DNA from: Flavobacterium enshiense DK69
GTDB lineage: Bacteria; Bacteroidota; Bacteroidia; Flavobacteriales; Flavobacteriaceae
Direction: 5' to 3'
DNA length: 64,000 nucleotides
NCBI RefSeq assembly: GCF_000498495.1
Contig: NZ_AVCS01000006.1
Span: forward strand, 310,001 to 374,000
A program made the position numbers and the translations under genes. Under the pieces are notes generated by a model, which saw only the letters and a list, made by a program, of their open reading frames with translations, searched no databases and had not been told where the DNA came from. Every line of letters begins with the position of its first letter. Positions within the stretch are counted from its first letter, which is position 1. Positions 26,795-36,551 of the stretch are shown piece by piece.

Positions 26795-27931
26795 ATGCCA
26801 AAGTTCGACTCGATACGCCAGTTTTATGACAGCGAAGTAAATTCAGCCATTCAGGGTATAATCCATCACCCTATGATGAAGGCGCTGATGAGCTTTACTT
26901 TTCCTGATGTGGAAGAATCAGTTTGGATGGAGCAGTTAAAACGCACCCATTCAATTCGCGATTTTCAGGTCAACTTTATTTATCAGTCCATTCAGCGTGT
27001 TTTAGAGCGCAGTTCGGATGGCCTGTCCACTTCCGGTTTTGAAAAATTAGATCCGAATACATCCTATCTTTTTATATCCAATCACCGCGACATTATTTTA
27101 GACACGTCATTGTTGAATGTCAGTCTTTTTGATCACGGTTTAGTGATGACGGCTTCGGCCATCGGAGATAATTTGGTGCAGAAATCGTTTTTGTTGACGC
27201 TTTCCAAGCTGAACAGAAACTTCTTGGTAAAAAGAGGCTTGCCGCCACGCGAATTGTTGCATAGTTCAAAACTGATGTCGGAATTCATGTATCATTTGTT
27301 GTCCAAAGAAAACCGTTCCGTATGGATTGCCCAGCGAGAAGGAAGGACCAAGGACGGGAATGATGCCACGCATCAAGGCGTTCTGAAAATGTTGGCCATG
27401 GCTTCGGATGAACCAAACCTGATGGATTTTTTCAAGAAGGTAAGGGTTGTTCCCGTGTCCATTTCTTATGAATACGATCCGACCGATGCGTTAAAGATGC
27501 CTCAGATCATGGCGGAAGCCAATGATGAGACTTATATCAAAGAGAAAAATGAAGATTTCATCACGTTGATAAGCGGAATCATTGGTCAGAAGAAAAGAAT
27601 ACATATTCACGTAGGTGATGTTTTGGACAGTGAATTGGACAAGATTGCCGCCGAGAACGACAATAACAACAAGCAGATCCAGGCTTTGGCCCAGGTAATT
27701 GATGATTCGATTTTATCGACCTACAAGTTATGGCCGACGAATTTTATTGCTTACGATCTGCTTAACAATGACAACCGATTTGCGAACCAGTATACTGAAA
27801 AAGAAAGGCAGCTTTTCGAACGCCGTCTGGAAATGCGTCTGGGCAATGAAAAAGATACACTTCGCGAAAGCTTTTTGGCCATGTATGCCAACCCGGTAGT
27901 CAATAAATTGAAATACCAAAATGTCGAATAA
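26795..27931 (+). CDS. PlsC-like acyltransferase
   Basis: A 378-residue glycerolipid acyltransferase-like protein, probably acting at the cytoplasmic face of the membrane in phospholipid or lipid modification. The catalytic histidine lies in ISNHRDIILD, about residue 95. The usual motif is HX4D, whereas here the second aspartate comes after five residues. A second block (WIAQREGRTKDG) corresponds to the glycerol-phosphate-binding motif. It overlaps the asparaginase gene by 11 bases, so the two are very likely one operon. The exact acyl acceptor is not determinable. Confidence 0.8.
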   Translation: MPKFDSIRQFYDSEVNSAIQGIIHHPMMKALMSFTFPDVEESVWMEQLKRTHSIRDFQVNFIYQSIQRVLERSSDGLSTSGFEKLDPNTSYLFISNHRDIILDTSLLNVSLFDHGLVMTASAIGDNLVQKSFLLTLSKLNRNFLVKRGLPPRELLHSSKLMSEFMYHLLSKENRSVWIAQREGRTKDGNDATHQGVLKMLAMASDEPNLMDFFKKVRVVPVSISYEYDPTDALKMPQIMAEANDETYIKEKNEDFITLISGIIGQKKRIHIHVGDVLDSELDKIAAENDNNNKQIQALAQVIDDSILSTYKLWPTNFIAYDLLNNDNRFANQYTEKERQLFERRLEMRLGNEKDTLRESFLAMYANPVVNKLKYQNVE

Positions 27932-28949
27932 AGCCAAAATTTTGTTGGTGTATACCGGCGGTACCATTGGAATGGTCAAAGACCCCGAAACCGGTGTACT
28001 TAAGGCATTTAACTTCGACGAATTACTGCATAACATTCCGGAGTTGCGATTACTGGATTGTCTTATCGAAACCTTTTCGTTTAACGAACCTATTGATTCA
28101 TCCAATATGAATCCCGAGAAATGGGTGGCTATTGCCGAAGCGATTCAGGAAAATTACGATGCATTTGATGGATTTGTGGTTTTGCATGGTTCAGATACCA
28201 TGTCTTATTCTGCATCGGCATTGAGTTTTATGTTGGAGAATTTGGCTAAACCGGTCATATTTACGGGCTCGCAGCTGCCAATCGGAGATTTGCGTACCGA
28301 TGCTAAAGAAAACCTTATTACGGCTATTCAGGTAGCTTCATTGCAAAATAAAAACAAGCCGGTCATAACCGAAGTCGGTTTGTACTTTGAATATAAATTA
28401 TACCGTGGGAACCGCACGACCAAAATCAGCGCAGAACATTTTAATGCTTTTGCCTCGCCGAATTATCCCGAATTGGCGGAATCAGGTGTTGATTTAAAAG
28501 TGAATAGCGATTTGCTGCTGAAAAAAGGGGTAGGGAAGAAGTTAAAAGTCAATAAAGGTTTTGATGACAATGTTGCGGTGGTGAAAATGTTTCCTGGGAT
28601 TAACGAAAGCGTTTTAAATGCCATACTGCAAATTCCGAATTTGAAAGGAGTGGTGCTGGAGACGTACGGTTCAGGAAATGCCCCTACAGAAGACTGGTTT
28701 ATTTCCATCCTGAAAAAAGCCATAAAGAAAGGGCTTCACGTGGTTAATGTTACGCAATGTTCGGGAGGAAGTGTGAACATGGGTAAATACGAAACCGGAA
28801 TGCATCTGAAAAAAATAGGCGTTATTTCGGGTCATGACATTACTACTGAAGCGGCTGTTAGCAAACTTATGTATCTTTTGGGGCAGAACGTTTCCCCCTC
28901 GGTTTTTAAAACGATTTTCGAAACGTCGTTACGAGGCGAATTGACATAA
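27921..28949 (+). CDS. ansA: Type I L-asparaginase
   Basis: A 342-residue asparaginase that releases aspartate and ammonia from asparagine. The N-terminal nucleophile threonine sits in VYTGGTIGM (about residues 8-16). The second catalytic group is in LHGSDTM (about 88-94), and the conserved lysine is in TDAKENL. It has no signal peptide, so it is the cytoplasmic (type I) form. Its start codon lies inside the end of the acyltransferase gene. Confidence 0.93.
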   Translation: MSNKAKILLVYTGGTIGMVKDPETGVLKAFNFDELLHNIPELRLLDCLIETFSFNEPIDSSNMNPEKWVAIAEAIQENYDAFDGFVVLHGSDTMSYSASALSFMLENLAKPVIFTGSQLPIGDLRTDAKENLITAIQVASLQNKNKPVITEVGLYFEYKLYRGNRTTKISAEHFNAFASPNYPELAESGVDLKVNSDLLLKKGVGKKLKVNKGFDDNVAVVKMFPGINESVLNAILQIPNLKGVVLETYGSGNAPTEDWFISILKKAIKKGLHVVNVTQCSGGSVNMGKYETGMHLKKIGVISGHDITTEAAVSKLMYLLGQNVSPSVFKTIFETSLRGELT

Positions 28950-29008
28950 AATTTTTTTAATAAAGTTTCGAAATGACAAAATAAAATCGTTATTTCGCGT
29001 CAGAATTT

Positions 29009-29095
29009 AGAGAGGTGTCCGAGTGGTTGAAGGAGCAAGCCTGGAAAGTTTGTATATGGGTAACTGTATCGAGGGTTCGAATCCCTTCCTCTCTG
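29009..29095 (+). tRNA. tRNA-Ser (anticodon GGA)
   Basis: An 87-base class II tRNA. The acceptor stem AGAGAGG (29009-29015) pairs with CCTCTCT (29088-29094), followed by discriminator G. The anticodon stem CAAGC/GTTTG encloses the loop CTGGAAA, giving anticodon GGA for serine UCC/UCU. A long variable arm and the T-loop GGTTCGAATCC are present. CCA is not encoded. A terminator follows within ten bases. Confidence 0.95.
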
Positions 29096-29103
29096 CAAAA
29101 ATA

Positions 29104-29131
29104 AAAAGGCAATCTACGGATTGCCTTTTTT
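29104..29131 (+). terminator. Terminator of the tRNA-Ser transcript
   Basis: The stem AAAAGGCAATC / GATTGCCTTTT with a TACG loop is followed by a T run. Confidence 0.85.
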
Positions 29132-29161
29132 TAGTTACCTTAGTGCGGAAAATAAAACGGT

Positions 29162-29845
29162 ATGATTAGATTTTTATTGTTGGCTTTATTTGTAGTTGCG
29201 CCATTTCATGTTTTTTCACAAAAGACTGATGATGACGCGGCTAAAATAGAAACTATAAAAGTAACCGATTCCCTTTTCAGGGAAGACCAGTTTTATTTTT
29301 CGATAAGTTATAACTTGGTTCAAAACAGCCCGAAAGGATTCAAGCAATTCTCATTTTCTCCTTGTTTTACAGGCGGATTTTTAAGGGATTTTCCGATTAC
29401 AAAAAACCGTCATTGGGCACTTGCTCCAGGCGTAGGTTATTGTTATACCAATATTAAGCAGCTTATTAGTACTGACGATCTTTTTTTGGAAAATCAGCCC
29501 GTTATTCCTGAGGATATAGAAACCCGAATCATTACCCATAGTATTGAACTTCCGTTAGAGGTTCGCTGGAGAAATGCCCCTGTAAAAAGTCATAAATTCT
29601 GGAGGGTTTATACTGGATTCAAGGCGCGCTATATTTTAAGCAGCAAAATAAAGCTGGATTCCGAAACGTATGGAGGTTACTCCGATGATGTTACAGATAA
29701 TGTCAACAAATGGCAATATGGAGCCTATGTTTCTGCGGGTTATAATACCTGGAACCTTCATGTGTATTATGGTTTTAATCCGATTTTTAAAACCGGTTCC
29801 GAACTTGCCGACCTTAACTTCGGATTCATGTTTTATATCCTATAG
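29162..29845 (+). CDS. Outer-membrane beta-barrel (porin/PorT-like) protein
   Basis: A 227-residue protein with a signal peptide (about 1-19, ending HVFSQ). The mature part consists of alternating strands (FYFSISYNL, FWRVYTGFKARYIL, AYVSAGYNTWNLHVYYGF) and closes with the aromatic-rich FGFMFYIL. This resembles the OmpW/PorT-like small barrels of Bacteroidota, and PorT itself belongs to the type IX secretion machine. I cannot tell whether this is PorT or a relative. Its last six bases overlap the converging membrane-protein gene. Confidence 0.7.
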   Translation: MIRFLLLALFVVAPFHVFSQKTDDDAAKIETIKVTDSLFREDQFYFSISYNLVQNSPKGFKQFSFSPCFTGGFLRDFPITKNRHWALAPGVGYCYTNIKQLISTDDLFLENQPVIPEDIETRIITHSIELPLEVRWRNAPVKSHKFWRVYTGFKARYILSSKIKLDSETYGGYSDDVTDNVNKWQYGAYVSAGYNTWNLHVYYGFNPIFKTGSELADLNFGFMFYIL

Positions 29846-30454
29846 CCAAAAATACCAAAGGCTCAATTGAGGGATTGCACCCACTAAAATACCTACCAAC
29901 AATTCCTTCATTGAGTGTGCCTGCATGTAGAGGCGGGAAGAAGCAACCAATCCTGTTGAAACAATAAAAAAGGCTACCAGGCTTACGAACGGGATTCCGT
30001 AATGAAGGGAAATGCCGATGATAAAAAGCGTGATACCGGTAATTCCGATCATGTGGATGCTGGCCTTAAAGTGAAAAACAATCAACAACAGTGTTAGAAG
30101 TGTGCTGATCAAGGCTCCCAAAAAGAAATAGTACAATTCAGGAACCACAACAGTAGAAAAGCTGTGTTGTGTCAGAATAAGAAAAAACATTGCCTGGAAC
30201 GCCAATGGCAGACGCCGCTCTTTTTTTTCGTGCAGCATAATGCTTGATTTTGCCAGTCCTAATGACTTTAACAGGAAATACATTGAAATGGGCAAAAACA
30301 CCGTCAAAATTGAAATCTGGAACAGAATCAGAAAGATTTCGTAAGGATAGAAAAAAGATCTGGTGACAAAAAAATAAAACAAAGCGGCATATACCGAAAT
30401 GAACAACGGATGAAAAAGATAGGAAAAAAAAGGGAGTATCTTTTTTGGGTCCAT
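29840..30454 (-). CDS. Membrane protein related to PAP2 phosphatases
   Basis: A 204-residue integral membrane protein with about six helices. The motif near the end, ASSRLYMQAHSMKELLVG, looks like the third PAP2 motif (SR-x5-H followed by an acidic residue), and KASIHMIG may be a degraded second motif. The canonical first motif (KxxxxxxRP) is only hinted at by KERRLP. It is either a divergent lipid phosphatase or a catalytically lost relative. It lies four bases downstream of rpoN on the same strand and probably shares its transcript. Confidence 0.65.
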   Translation of the reverse strand: MDPKKILPFFSYLFHPLFISVYAALFYFFVTRSFFYPYEIFLILFQISILTVFLPISMYFLLKSLGLAKSSIMLHEKKERRLPLAFQAMFFLILTQHSFSTVVVPELYYFFLGALISTLLTLLLIVFHFKASIHMIGITGITLFIIGISLHYGIPFVSLVAFFIVSTGLVASSRLYMQAHSMKELLVGILVGAIPQLSLWYFWL

Positions 30455-30457
30455 TTT

Positions 30458-31924
30458 TTATATTTTTTTTCTCATGCGTGCCACGGGAATATCCATCAGC
30501 TCGCGATATTTTGCAATCGTTCTTCGGGCAATCGGATAGCCCTTTTCTTTTAAGATTTCGGCTAATTTATCATCCGGCAGCGGTTTCTTTTTATCTTCTT
30601 CTTCGATAACCGTTTTCAGGATTTTTTTGATTTCTATCGTAGAAACATCTTCACCCTGATCATTTTTCATGGCTTCGGAGAAGAATTCTTTAATCAGTTT
30701 TGTTCCGTATGGAGTTTCCACATACTTGCTGTTGGCGACACGGGAAATAGTTGAAATGTCCAGGCCTACCATGTCGGCAATATCCTTCAGGATCATTGGT
30801 TTCAGCTTCGATTCGTCTCCATCAATAAAATAGTCCTGCTGGTAATGCATAATGGCGTTCATGGTTACCAAAAGCGTCTCGTTTCGTTGTTTGATGGCAT
30901 CAATAAACCATTTGGCGGAATCGAGTTTTTGTTTGATGAATTGAACCGCATCTTTTTGGGAATTCGATTTTTCTTTCGAATCCTTATAGGTTTGCAGCAT
31001 TTCCTGATAGTCTTTGGACACGTGCAGTTCCGGAGCGTTTCTTCCGTTAATGGAGAGTTGTAATTCACTGTCAATCAAACGTATTGTAAAATCCGGAACC
31101 ACATGTTCGATGGTCTTGGAACTACTTTCGAAAGATCCTCCCGGTTTAGGGTTCAGTTTTTCGATTTCATCTATTGCTTTTCGCAATTGTTCCTGAGAAA
31201 CATCAAATTTTTGCAGTAATTTATCGTAATGTTTTTTCGTGAAAGCATCAAACTGCTGTTCGATTATTGCTATGGCTAAACTTACAGAATCCGTAGGGGT
31301 TTTGTGGCGGAGCTGCAGTAAAAGGCACTCTTGTAAATCTCTTGCGCCTACACCCGCAGGTTCCAGCTGATGAATGATGTTCAGAATTCGTTCTACATTT
31401 TTCTCGTCGGTATAAATACCCTGCGTGAAGGCCATATCGTCTACAGTGTCCTGTACGCTTCTTCGTATGTAACCGATATCGTCAATGCTTCCTACAAGAA
31501 ATTCAGCGATTTCACGTTCTTCTTCTGTCAGGATAAACGTATTTAATTGATTGATCAGATCCTGGTGAAAACTTATGGGAGCGGCAATAGGAAGGCTGCG
31601 CTCTTCATCGTCGTCACTGTAGTTGTTTGCCTGGAGTTTGTAATCAGGGGTTTCGTCATTGCTCAGGTACTCATCGATATTGATTTCGTCTGCATCGATT
31701 TTCTCGTTGTCAAAATCATCATAATCCTCAAAATCATTATCCGTTTCATATTCTTCGTTTTCCAAAGATTCTTCCTTGCCGGATTCCAAAGCAGGATTTT
31801 CAACTAATTCTTCTTTCAGGCGTTGTTCAAAGGCCTGTGTAGGCAATTGAATCAGCTTCATCAGTTGGATTTGCTGAGGAGATAATTTTTGGGATAACTT
31901 GAATTGTAGATTCTGTTTGAGCAT
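30458..31924 (-). CDS. rpoN: RNA polymerase sigma-54 factor
   Basis: A 488-residue alternative sigma factor that reads -24/-12 promoters and needs enhancer-binding ATPases. The N-terminal activator-interacting region is glutamine/leucine-rich (KLSPQQIQLMKLIQLPTQAFE). An acidic region II (about 48-105) with many Asp/Glu follows, then a core-binding region. The RpoN box ARRTIAKYRE is at about residues 466-475, the DNA-recognition signature. The next gene upstream is asnS, 87 bases away, in the same direction. Confidence 0.96.
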   Translation of the reverse strand: MLKQNLQFKLSQKLSPQQIQLMKLIQLPTQAFEQRLKEELVENPALESGKEESLENEEYETDNDFEDYDDFDNEKIDADEINIDEYLSNDETPDYKLQANNYSDDDEERSLPIAAPISFHQDLINQLNTFILTEEEREIAEFLVGSIDDIGYIRRSVQDTVDDMAFTQGIYTDEKNVERILNIIHQLEPAGVGARDLQECLLLQLRHKTPTDSVSLAIAIIEQQFDAFTKKHYDKLLQKFDVSQEQLRKAIDEIEKLNPKPGGSFESSSKTIEHVVPDFTIRLIDSELQLSINGRNAPELHVSKDYQEMLQTYKDSKEKSNSQKDAVQFIKQKLDSAKWFIDAIKQRNETLLVTMNAIMHYQQDYFIDGDESKLKPMILKDIADMVGLDISTISRVANSKYVETPYGTKLIKEFFSEAMKNDQGEDVSTIEIKKILKTVIEEEDKKKPLPDDKLAEILKEKGYPIARRTIAKYRELMDIPVARMRKKI

Positions 31925-31947
31925 TTACAAAGGGGTTTTATGTAAAA

Positions 31948-31988
31948 GTTCCAAGTTTAAAGTTAATAAAAAACCTGAAACTTGGAAC
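31948..31988. repeat. Inverted repeat between asnS and rpoN
   Basis: Perfect eleven-base arms, GTTCCAAGTTT (31948-31958) and AAACTTGGAAC (31978-31988), sit in a short 87-base gap between two same-strand genes. There is no U run, so it is not an obvious terminator. Confidence 0.5.
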
Positions 31989-32011
31989 TGGAAACTATAA
32001 ACTAAATTTTC

Positions 32012-33457
32012 TTAGAACTCGGCGTTTTGAGGTGTTCTTGGGAATGGTATTACGTCACGGATATTAGACATGCCGGTTACGAACAATACCAGTCGCTCGA
32101 AGCCTAATCCGAATCCGGAGTGAACTGCACTTCCGAAACGACGTGTGTCCAGATACCAGTACAATTCTTTTTCGTCGATTTCAAGGGCTTTCATTTTTTC
32201 CAAAAGCACATCGTAACGCTCTTCTCTCTGAGAACCACCCACGATTTCTCCGATTCCTGGGAATAGGATATCCATCGCGCGAACGGTATCTCTTCCTGGT
32301 TCTGTATTGTCATTCAAACGCATGTAGAATGCTTTGATTTTTGCAGGGTAATCGAATAAAATCACCGGACATTTGAAGTGTTTCTCCACTAAGAAGCGCT
32401 CGTGTTCGCTTTGTAAATCAGCGCCCCATTCCTCAATCAGGTACTGGAATTTTTTATTCTTGTTTGGTTTCGAATTTTTCAGGATGTCAATGGCTTCCGT
32501 ATACGAAACGCGTTTGAAGTTGTTGTCCATTACGAAGCTCAGTTTTTCCAAAAGTGCCATTTCGCTGCGTTCTGCCTGAGGCTTCGATTTTTCCTCCTCC
32601 AATAAACGCTGCTCCAGGAATTTCAAGTCGTCACCACATTTATCAACCGTATATTTGATAACGTATTTGATGAAATCTTCGGCCAAATCCATGTTGTCTG
32701 CCAGATTGTTGAAGGCAACTTCCGGCTCGATCATCCAGAATTCCGCCAAGTGACGCGACGTGTTTGAGTTCTCGGCGCGGAATGTTGGTCCGAACGTGTA
32801 AATTTGACCTAAAGCCATAGCATAGGTTTCTCCTTCCAACTGACCTGATACGGTTAAATTGGTTTCTCTTCCGAAGAAATCTTCCTTGTAATTTACATTT
32901 CCTTCTTCTGTTCTTGGAGTTCCGTCAAAAGGTAAAGCGGTAACGCGGAACATTTCCCCTGCGCCTTCTGCATCCGATCCGGTAATGATAGGTGTGTTTA
33001 CATAGAAAAATCCTTTTTCCTGAAAATATTGGTGTACGGCAAATGCTAATGTAGAGCGTACGCGCATGATCGCTCCGAACATATTGGTGCGAATTCTCAA
33101 ATGCGCATTTTCTCTAAGGAACTCTAAAGAGTGTTTTTTAGGCTGCATCGGAAATTTTTCCGGATCTGAATCTCCTAAAATTTTGATTTCCGAAACCTGG
33201 ATTTCTACTTTTTGCCCGGCACCCTGACTTTCTACTAAATGACCTTTAACGCTTACGGCTGCTCCGGTTGTGATTCTTTTTAAGGTTTCTTCAGGTGTGT
33301 TTTCAAAATCAACCACACACTGAATATTATTGATAGTTGAACCATCGTTCAACGCTATAAACTGGTTGTTTCTAAATGTTCTAACCCAACCTTTTGCTTT
33401 TACTTCATGCAATCCAGAAGCGCTGTTTAGCAGGTCTTTAACTTTAGTATGTTTCAT
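32012..33457 (-). CDS. asnS: Asparagine--tRNA ligase
   Basis: A 481-residue class II synthetase charging tRNA-Asn with asparagine. It has an N-terminal OB-fold (about 1-120) and a catalytic core with motif 2 around [21 protein letters not shown] and motif 3 [10 protein letters not shown] near the C-terminus. The lack of the aspartate-specific features seen in AspS, and the signature RHLAEFW, mark AsnRS rather than AspRS. A -10 box (TACATTTG, 33527-33534 on the minus strand) lies about 70 bases upstream of the ATG. Confidence 0.95.
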   Translation of the reverse strand: MKHTKVKDLLNSASGLHEVKAKGWVRTFRNNQFIALNDGSTINNIQCVVDFENTPEETLKRITTGAAVSVKGHLVESQGAGQKVEIQVSEIKILGDSDPEKFPMQPKKHSLEFLRENAHLRIRTNMFGAIMRVRSTLAFAVHQYFQEKGFFYVNTPIITGSDAEGAGEMFRVTALPFDGTPRTEEGNVNYKEDFFGRETNLTVSGQLEGETYAMALGQIYTFGPTFRAENSNTSRHLAEFWMIEPEVAFNNLADNMDLAEDFIKYVIKYTVDKCGDDLKFLEQRLLEEEKSKPQAERSEMALLEKLSFVMDNNFKRVSYTEAIDILKNSKPNKNKKFQYLIEEWGADLQSEHERFLVEKHFKCPVILFDYPAKIKAFYMRLNDNTEPGRDTVRAMDILFPGIGEIVGGSQREERYDVLLEKMKALEIDEKELYWYLDTRRFGSAVHSGFGLGFERLVLFVTGMSNIRDVIPFPRTPQNAEF

Positions 33458-33599
33458 TTCTAAATTGTTTTTTGCTCAATTCTGTTTAAAAATTGAGTTT
33501 TCAATAAATAAAAAATTAAATGCTTGCAAATGTAGTAAAAAGGAGTAGTAAATGTATCTTTTAAAGTTTAGTTTTTGCTAAAGAATTCACTTTCGGTAC

Positions 33600-33607
33600 T
33601 ATCTTTG
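33600..33607 (+). promoter_or_regulatory. -10 box of the SMR exporter gene
   Basis: TATCTTTG (TAnnTTTG) overlaps the in-frame GTG at 33607, which therefore cannot be the translation start; the ATG at 33631 is preferred. Confidence 0.55.
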
Positions 33608-33630
33608 TGCTCAACTTAATTTTAATACAA

Positions 33631-33960
33631 ATGAACTGGATACTATTGGTTATTGCAGGTTTTTTTGAAGTGGGTTTTGCTTCGTGTTTGGGAAAAGCAA
33701 AGGAAACATCCGGGACGGTTTCGACCTTATGGATGATTGGTTTTTTCGTTTGTTTAACCATCAGTATGACATTGCTGTACAAAGCAACGCAGACACTGCC
33801 TATTGGGACCGCTTATGCTGTTTGGACAGGAATCGGTGCAGTGGGAACAGTGTTGGTTGGTATTTTTATCTTTAAAGAGCCTTCCGATTTTTGGCGTGTT
33901 TTCTTCCTGACGACTTTGATAGCTTCAATTATAGGTTTAAAATTTGTATCAACGCATTAG
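33631..33960 (+). CDS. SMR-family exporter, SugE/Gdx-like
   Basis: A 109-residue, four-helix small multidrug-resistance protein. The proton-coupling glutamate is in WILLVIAGFFEVGFA near residue 13. The stretches LPIGTAYAVWTGIGAVGT and the end IIGLKFVSTH match the SugE/Gdx branch, whose known members export guanidinium and some quaternary ammonium ions. I start at the ATG at 33631 because the upstream GTG falls inside the -10 box. No guanidine riboswitch is visible. Its 3' end stops three bases from the converging DUF5686 gene. Confidence 0.87.
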   Translation: MNWILLVIAGFFEVGFASCLGKAKETSGTVSTLWMIGFFVCLTISMTLLYKATQTLPIGTAYAVWTGIGAVGTVLVGIFIFKEPSDFWRVFFLTTLIASIIGLKFVSTH

Positions 33961-33963
33961 AGT

Positions 33964-36465
33964 CTAGAGTCCCAAGTCAAGTACGTAACTTACCTTGATG
34001 GCGATATTGTCCTGCACTTGGGGAAATCCGTTTGCGCCGTAGCGATAAAATCCGGATAAGCCCAGTCCCATAAAAATATTGTTGAGCTCTAAGCCTGATT
34101 CAAGGTAGCCGTCTTCTAATGTTTTATAATCAAACCCTTGGTGATTGTCTTGTTCTCTTGCGCTCCCTACTGCCATTCGTGTCACGGCAACAAAAGTGGG
34201 GTTGATTTTTTTAAACAGTTTTACCTTTCGGAAAGCGTGTTTAAAGTGGAGTGCGGCGTATTCACTGGAGAAAAATTCGTTGAAGCGCATGGTTTCAAAA
34301 CTATTCTTGCCGGCAAAGTTGATGCGTTGTAAAACAGCATCTCGGTCTATGCTGTTTGGCGAAATACTGTAAAGATGCGTTATAGGAATTTCTCCGACAG
34401 CAATGCCTGCCTGAACGAGGAAGGTGGTTTTTTGACCGTCGAGATACTGTTTTTCGATTTCTGTTTTAAAGTCGAATTTGGCAAAATCTAAATCGTTACC
34501 AAATACACCGGGAAGGGTTTTGGAGATTTGAAATGTGAATTTTGGGAATTTTTTTTCCGATTCGATTCTTCCGGAAGGAGTGTGCATATAGCTGCTGAAA
34601 GGGTTCCATTGCAAAGAAACGGAAGCCATCGAGATGGTATAATCGGTATATGTGGTTCCGTTAGCATAAAAAGCATAGTCGAATTTAGGGTCGATGTTCG
34701 TTCGGGAAAATTGCCAAATGCTTTCTGTCTTCGGAATGAATCGGGTTTCGATATATGCCTTCCAGGTTTTATGGCTGTAAAAGGTCGTTAAGTTGAAAGG
34801 CCTGGGATCGTAGAGACGGAATTTTTTCCGGTCTGTTTCAAAAATGGTACTACCGATTTCCTGTATGTCATCAGTATAAGATCCGCCAAGCCAAGTGCTT
34901 GTAAAATTGTCAAGCCGTGTTGCTTCCCCTATGCTGAATTTAAATTTATCGTCTTTTAGTCCGTAGGCGCCATAACCGTTCAGGCGTACTATTTTTGAAA
35001 AATTATCGTTGGTCACGCCGCCAAGTCCAAAACGGAAACCTTCATAGTTGTTGTATTTGATCAATTGGCGCAAATCTAAGTCAATAGGGCCAAGGGGTAT
35101 AAATCCGTTAATTACTTTTCGTCCGATTTTAATTTTCTGCTCGTAACCTTCTTTGGAAACCAAGCTGTCCAAGGTAGAATAGGTTTTTATGCTTCGGATA
35201 TCCAGGCTGTCTTTTCGGAACGGCGTCCAGTAACTTTCATTTTTGGAAATGGCTTCTTCGTTAATATCGATAGCGATAAAAGGATGTTTGATGGTTACCG
35301 GTTTGTTGAATTCGGTTTCGAAATTTTTGGATTCCGAAAGGATATAAATATAATCGGAACCCGATTTGCTTTGTTTTTTTGGAGTGTCTTCGTCTTCTTC
35401 GTCTGTAAATTTGATGGTTTCCCCCAATATTTTTACATCGTCTTTGTTGGACCCTTTTACTATTTTAAAAACGTTTTTTTCCGGAAACCAGGTCTCTTCT
35501 TCCTTGTGATAACTGAAATAGTTGGTCGAACTGATGTCTAATATCCCTTTAAAACGGTATATCGATTTTGCGATGGCGTAACTTTCTTTGTCGATGTACA
35601 ATATCCCTTCAATTTTTGATTTTTTCTTCTGGTTTTTATGCTTGAAGTGAATCATGTATGCCTTTCGGTTGCCCAGAAAAACCGTGTCCAGAATTTTATA
35701 ATTGTAATGGTCCAGTGCATCATCCGCAATTGGGTTGGCGTATTTGGTTTCGAAGAGTACAATTTTTTCGTCGTAAACGGAAAAGGATTGCAGCTGTAAA
35801 CCGATAAATTCATAAATGGGTTGTTTAAAACCGGCCATTCGCGTGGCTAAAATGGTTTCTTTACGTCCCTGTTTTTTGTTAAACTGTATTTCGGAAACTT
35901 TTTCGGTTTGATAGAGGTGTTGTTTCTGAATGATTTTTTTGAGTTTGAAATCGGAAGAATCCAGTTTTTTAAAGCGGGCCCCGATTTTTTCATAAATGAA
36001 AATCGAATCAATTTTTCCTGCGATCGAATCTGGATTGGCCGTAATAATCAGTTTGTTGTACATTTTAAACTGAAAACTGTTGAGTTTCTTCTCAGGGTCA
36101 TTGCTGTTTTTGGTTGCAATCGTTTTTCTGATAATCCCTAATGCCGGATTTTCGCCAATAACAAGCTCATCAAGTTGCTGTGATTTCTCTTTCAGTTTTA
36201 CCGCATAAAATTTTTGATTGGCTTTTAGATGAATCTGTTCCGATAAATATCCGGTATAGGAAACGGTAAAGCTGGCTACATCGGAAGTGTTTTCAATGAT
36301 GAATTTTCCGTCGACATCCACGATGATGGTTTTTCCGTTGTTCAGGTGAATGGTGGCAAAGGGCAGCGGTTTGTCGTTACCGCCTCGAACAATACCGGAA
36401 ACGGGGTGCTGAGCATTGACCAAAATGCTGAAAAGGAAGAACATTAAAAGAAAAAATCGCTTCAA
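33964..36465 (-). CDS. DUF5686 outer-membrane protein with carboxypeptidase-like N-terminal domain
   Basis: An 833-residue exported protein with a signal peptide (about 1-18, ending VNAQ). A carboxypeptidase-regulatory-like beta domain follows (about 22-90, VSGIVRGGNDKPLPFATIHL). The DUF5686 region runs to the end, where regular alternating strands and a terminal YVLDLGL suggest a large beta-barrel. The family is common in Bacteroidota and of unknown function. It is a single-gene unit, converging on the SMR gene. Confidence 0.82.
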   Translation of the reverse strand: MKRFFLLMFFLFSILVNAQHPVSGIVRGGNDKPLPFATIHLNNGKTIIVDVDGKFIIENTSDVASFTVSYTGYLSEQIHLKANQKFYAVKLKEKSQQLDELVIGENPALGIIRKTIATKNSNDPEKKLNSFQFKMYNKLIITANPDSIAGKIDSIFIYEKIGARFKKLDSSDFKLKKIIQKQHLYQTEKVSEIQFNKKQGRKETILATRMAGFKQPIYEFIGLQLQSFSVYDEKIVLFETKYANPIADDALDHYNYKILDTVFLGNRKAYMIHFKHKNQKKKSKIEGILYIDKESYAIAKSIYRFKGILDISSTNYFSYHKEEETWFPEKNVFKIVKGSNKDDVKILGETIKFTDEEDEDTPKKQSKSGSDYIYILSESKNFETEFNKPVTIKHPFIAIDINEEAISKNESYWTPFRKDSLDIRSIKTYSTLDSLVSKEGYEQKIKIGRKVINGFIPLGPIDLDLRQLIKYNNYEGFRFGLGGVTNDNFSKIVRLNGYGAYGLKDDKFKFSIGEATRLDNFTSTWLGGSYTDDIQEIGSTIFETDRKKFRLYDPRPFNLTTFYSHKTWKAYIETRFIPKTESIWQFSRTNIDPKFDYAFYANGTTYTDYTISMASVSLQWNPFSSYMHTPSGRIESEKKFPKFTFQISKTLPGVFGNDLDFAKFDFKTEIEKQYLDGQKTTFLVQAGIAVGEIPITHLYSISPNSIDRDAVLQRINFAGKNSFETMRFNEFFSSEYAALHFKHAFRKVKLFKKINPTFVAVTRMAVGSAREQDNHQGFDYKTLEDGYLESGLELNNIFMGLGLSGFYRYGANGFPQVQDNIAIKVSYVLDLGL

Positions 36466-36524
36466 AGTGCAGACGAACTTTCGGATTGAAGGTATAAAGG
36501 TAAGTAAATGTATGAAATAAAAAA

Positions 36525-36543
36525 TCCCGATTAAAAACCGGGA
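36525..36543 (-). terminator. Weak terminator after frr
   Basis: The stem TCCCG / CGGGA with a nine-base loop has A-rich plus-strand flanks that give a U tail in the minus direction. Confidence 0.55.
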
Positions 36544-36551
36544 CTTATAAA

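Noticed and set aside
29009..29095. tRNA-Ser as an integration site for a mobile island
   Set aside because: No integrase gene or repeat of the tRNA 3' end is seen downstream; the neighbours look like core genes.
33540..33630. Guanidine riboswitch before the SugE/Gdx-like gene
   Set aside because: The space between asnS and the start codon is too short and shows no such fold; a plain -10 box is enough.
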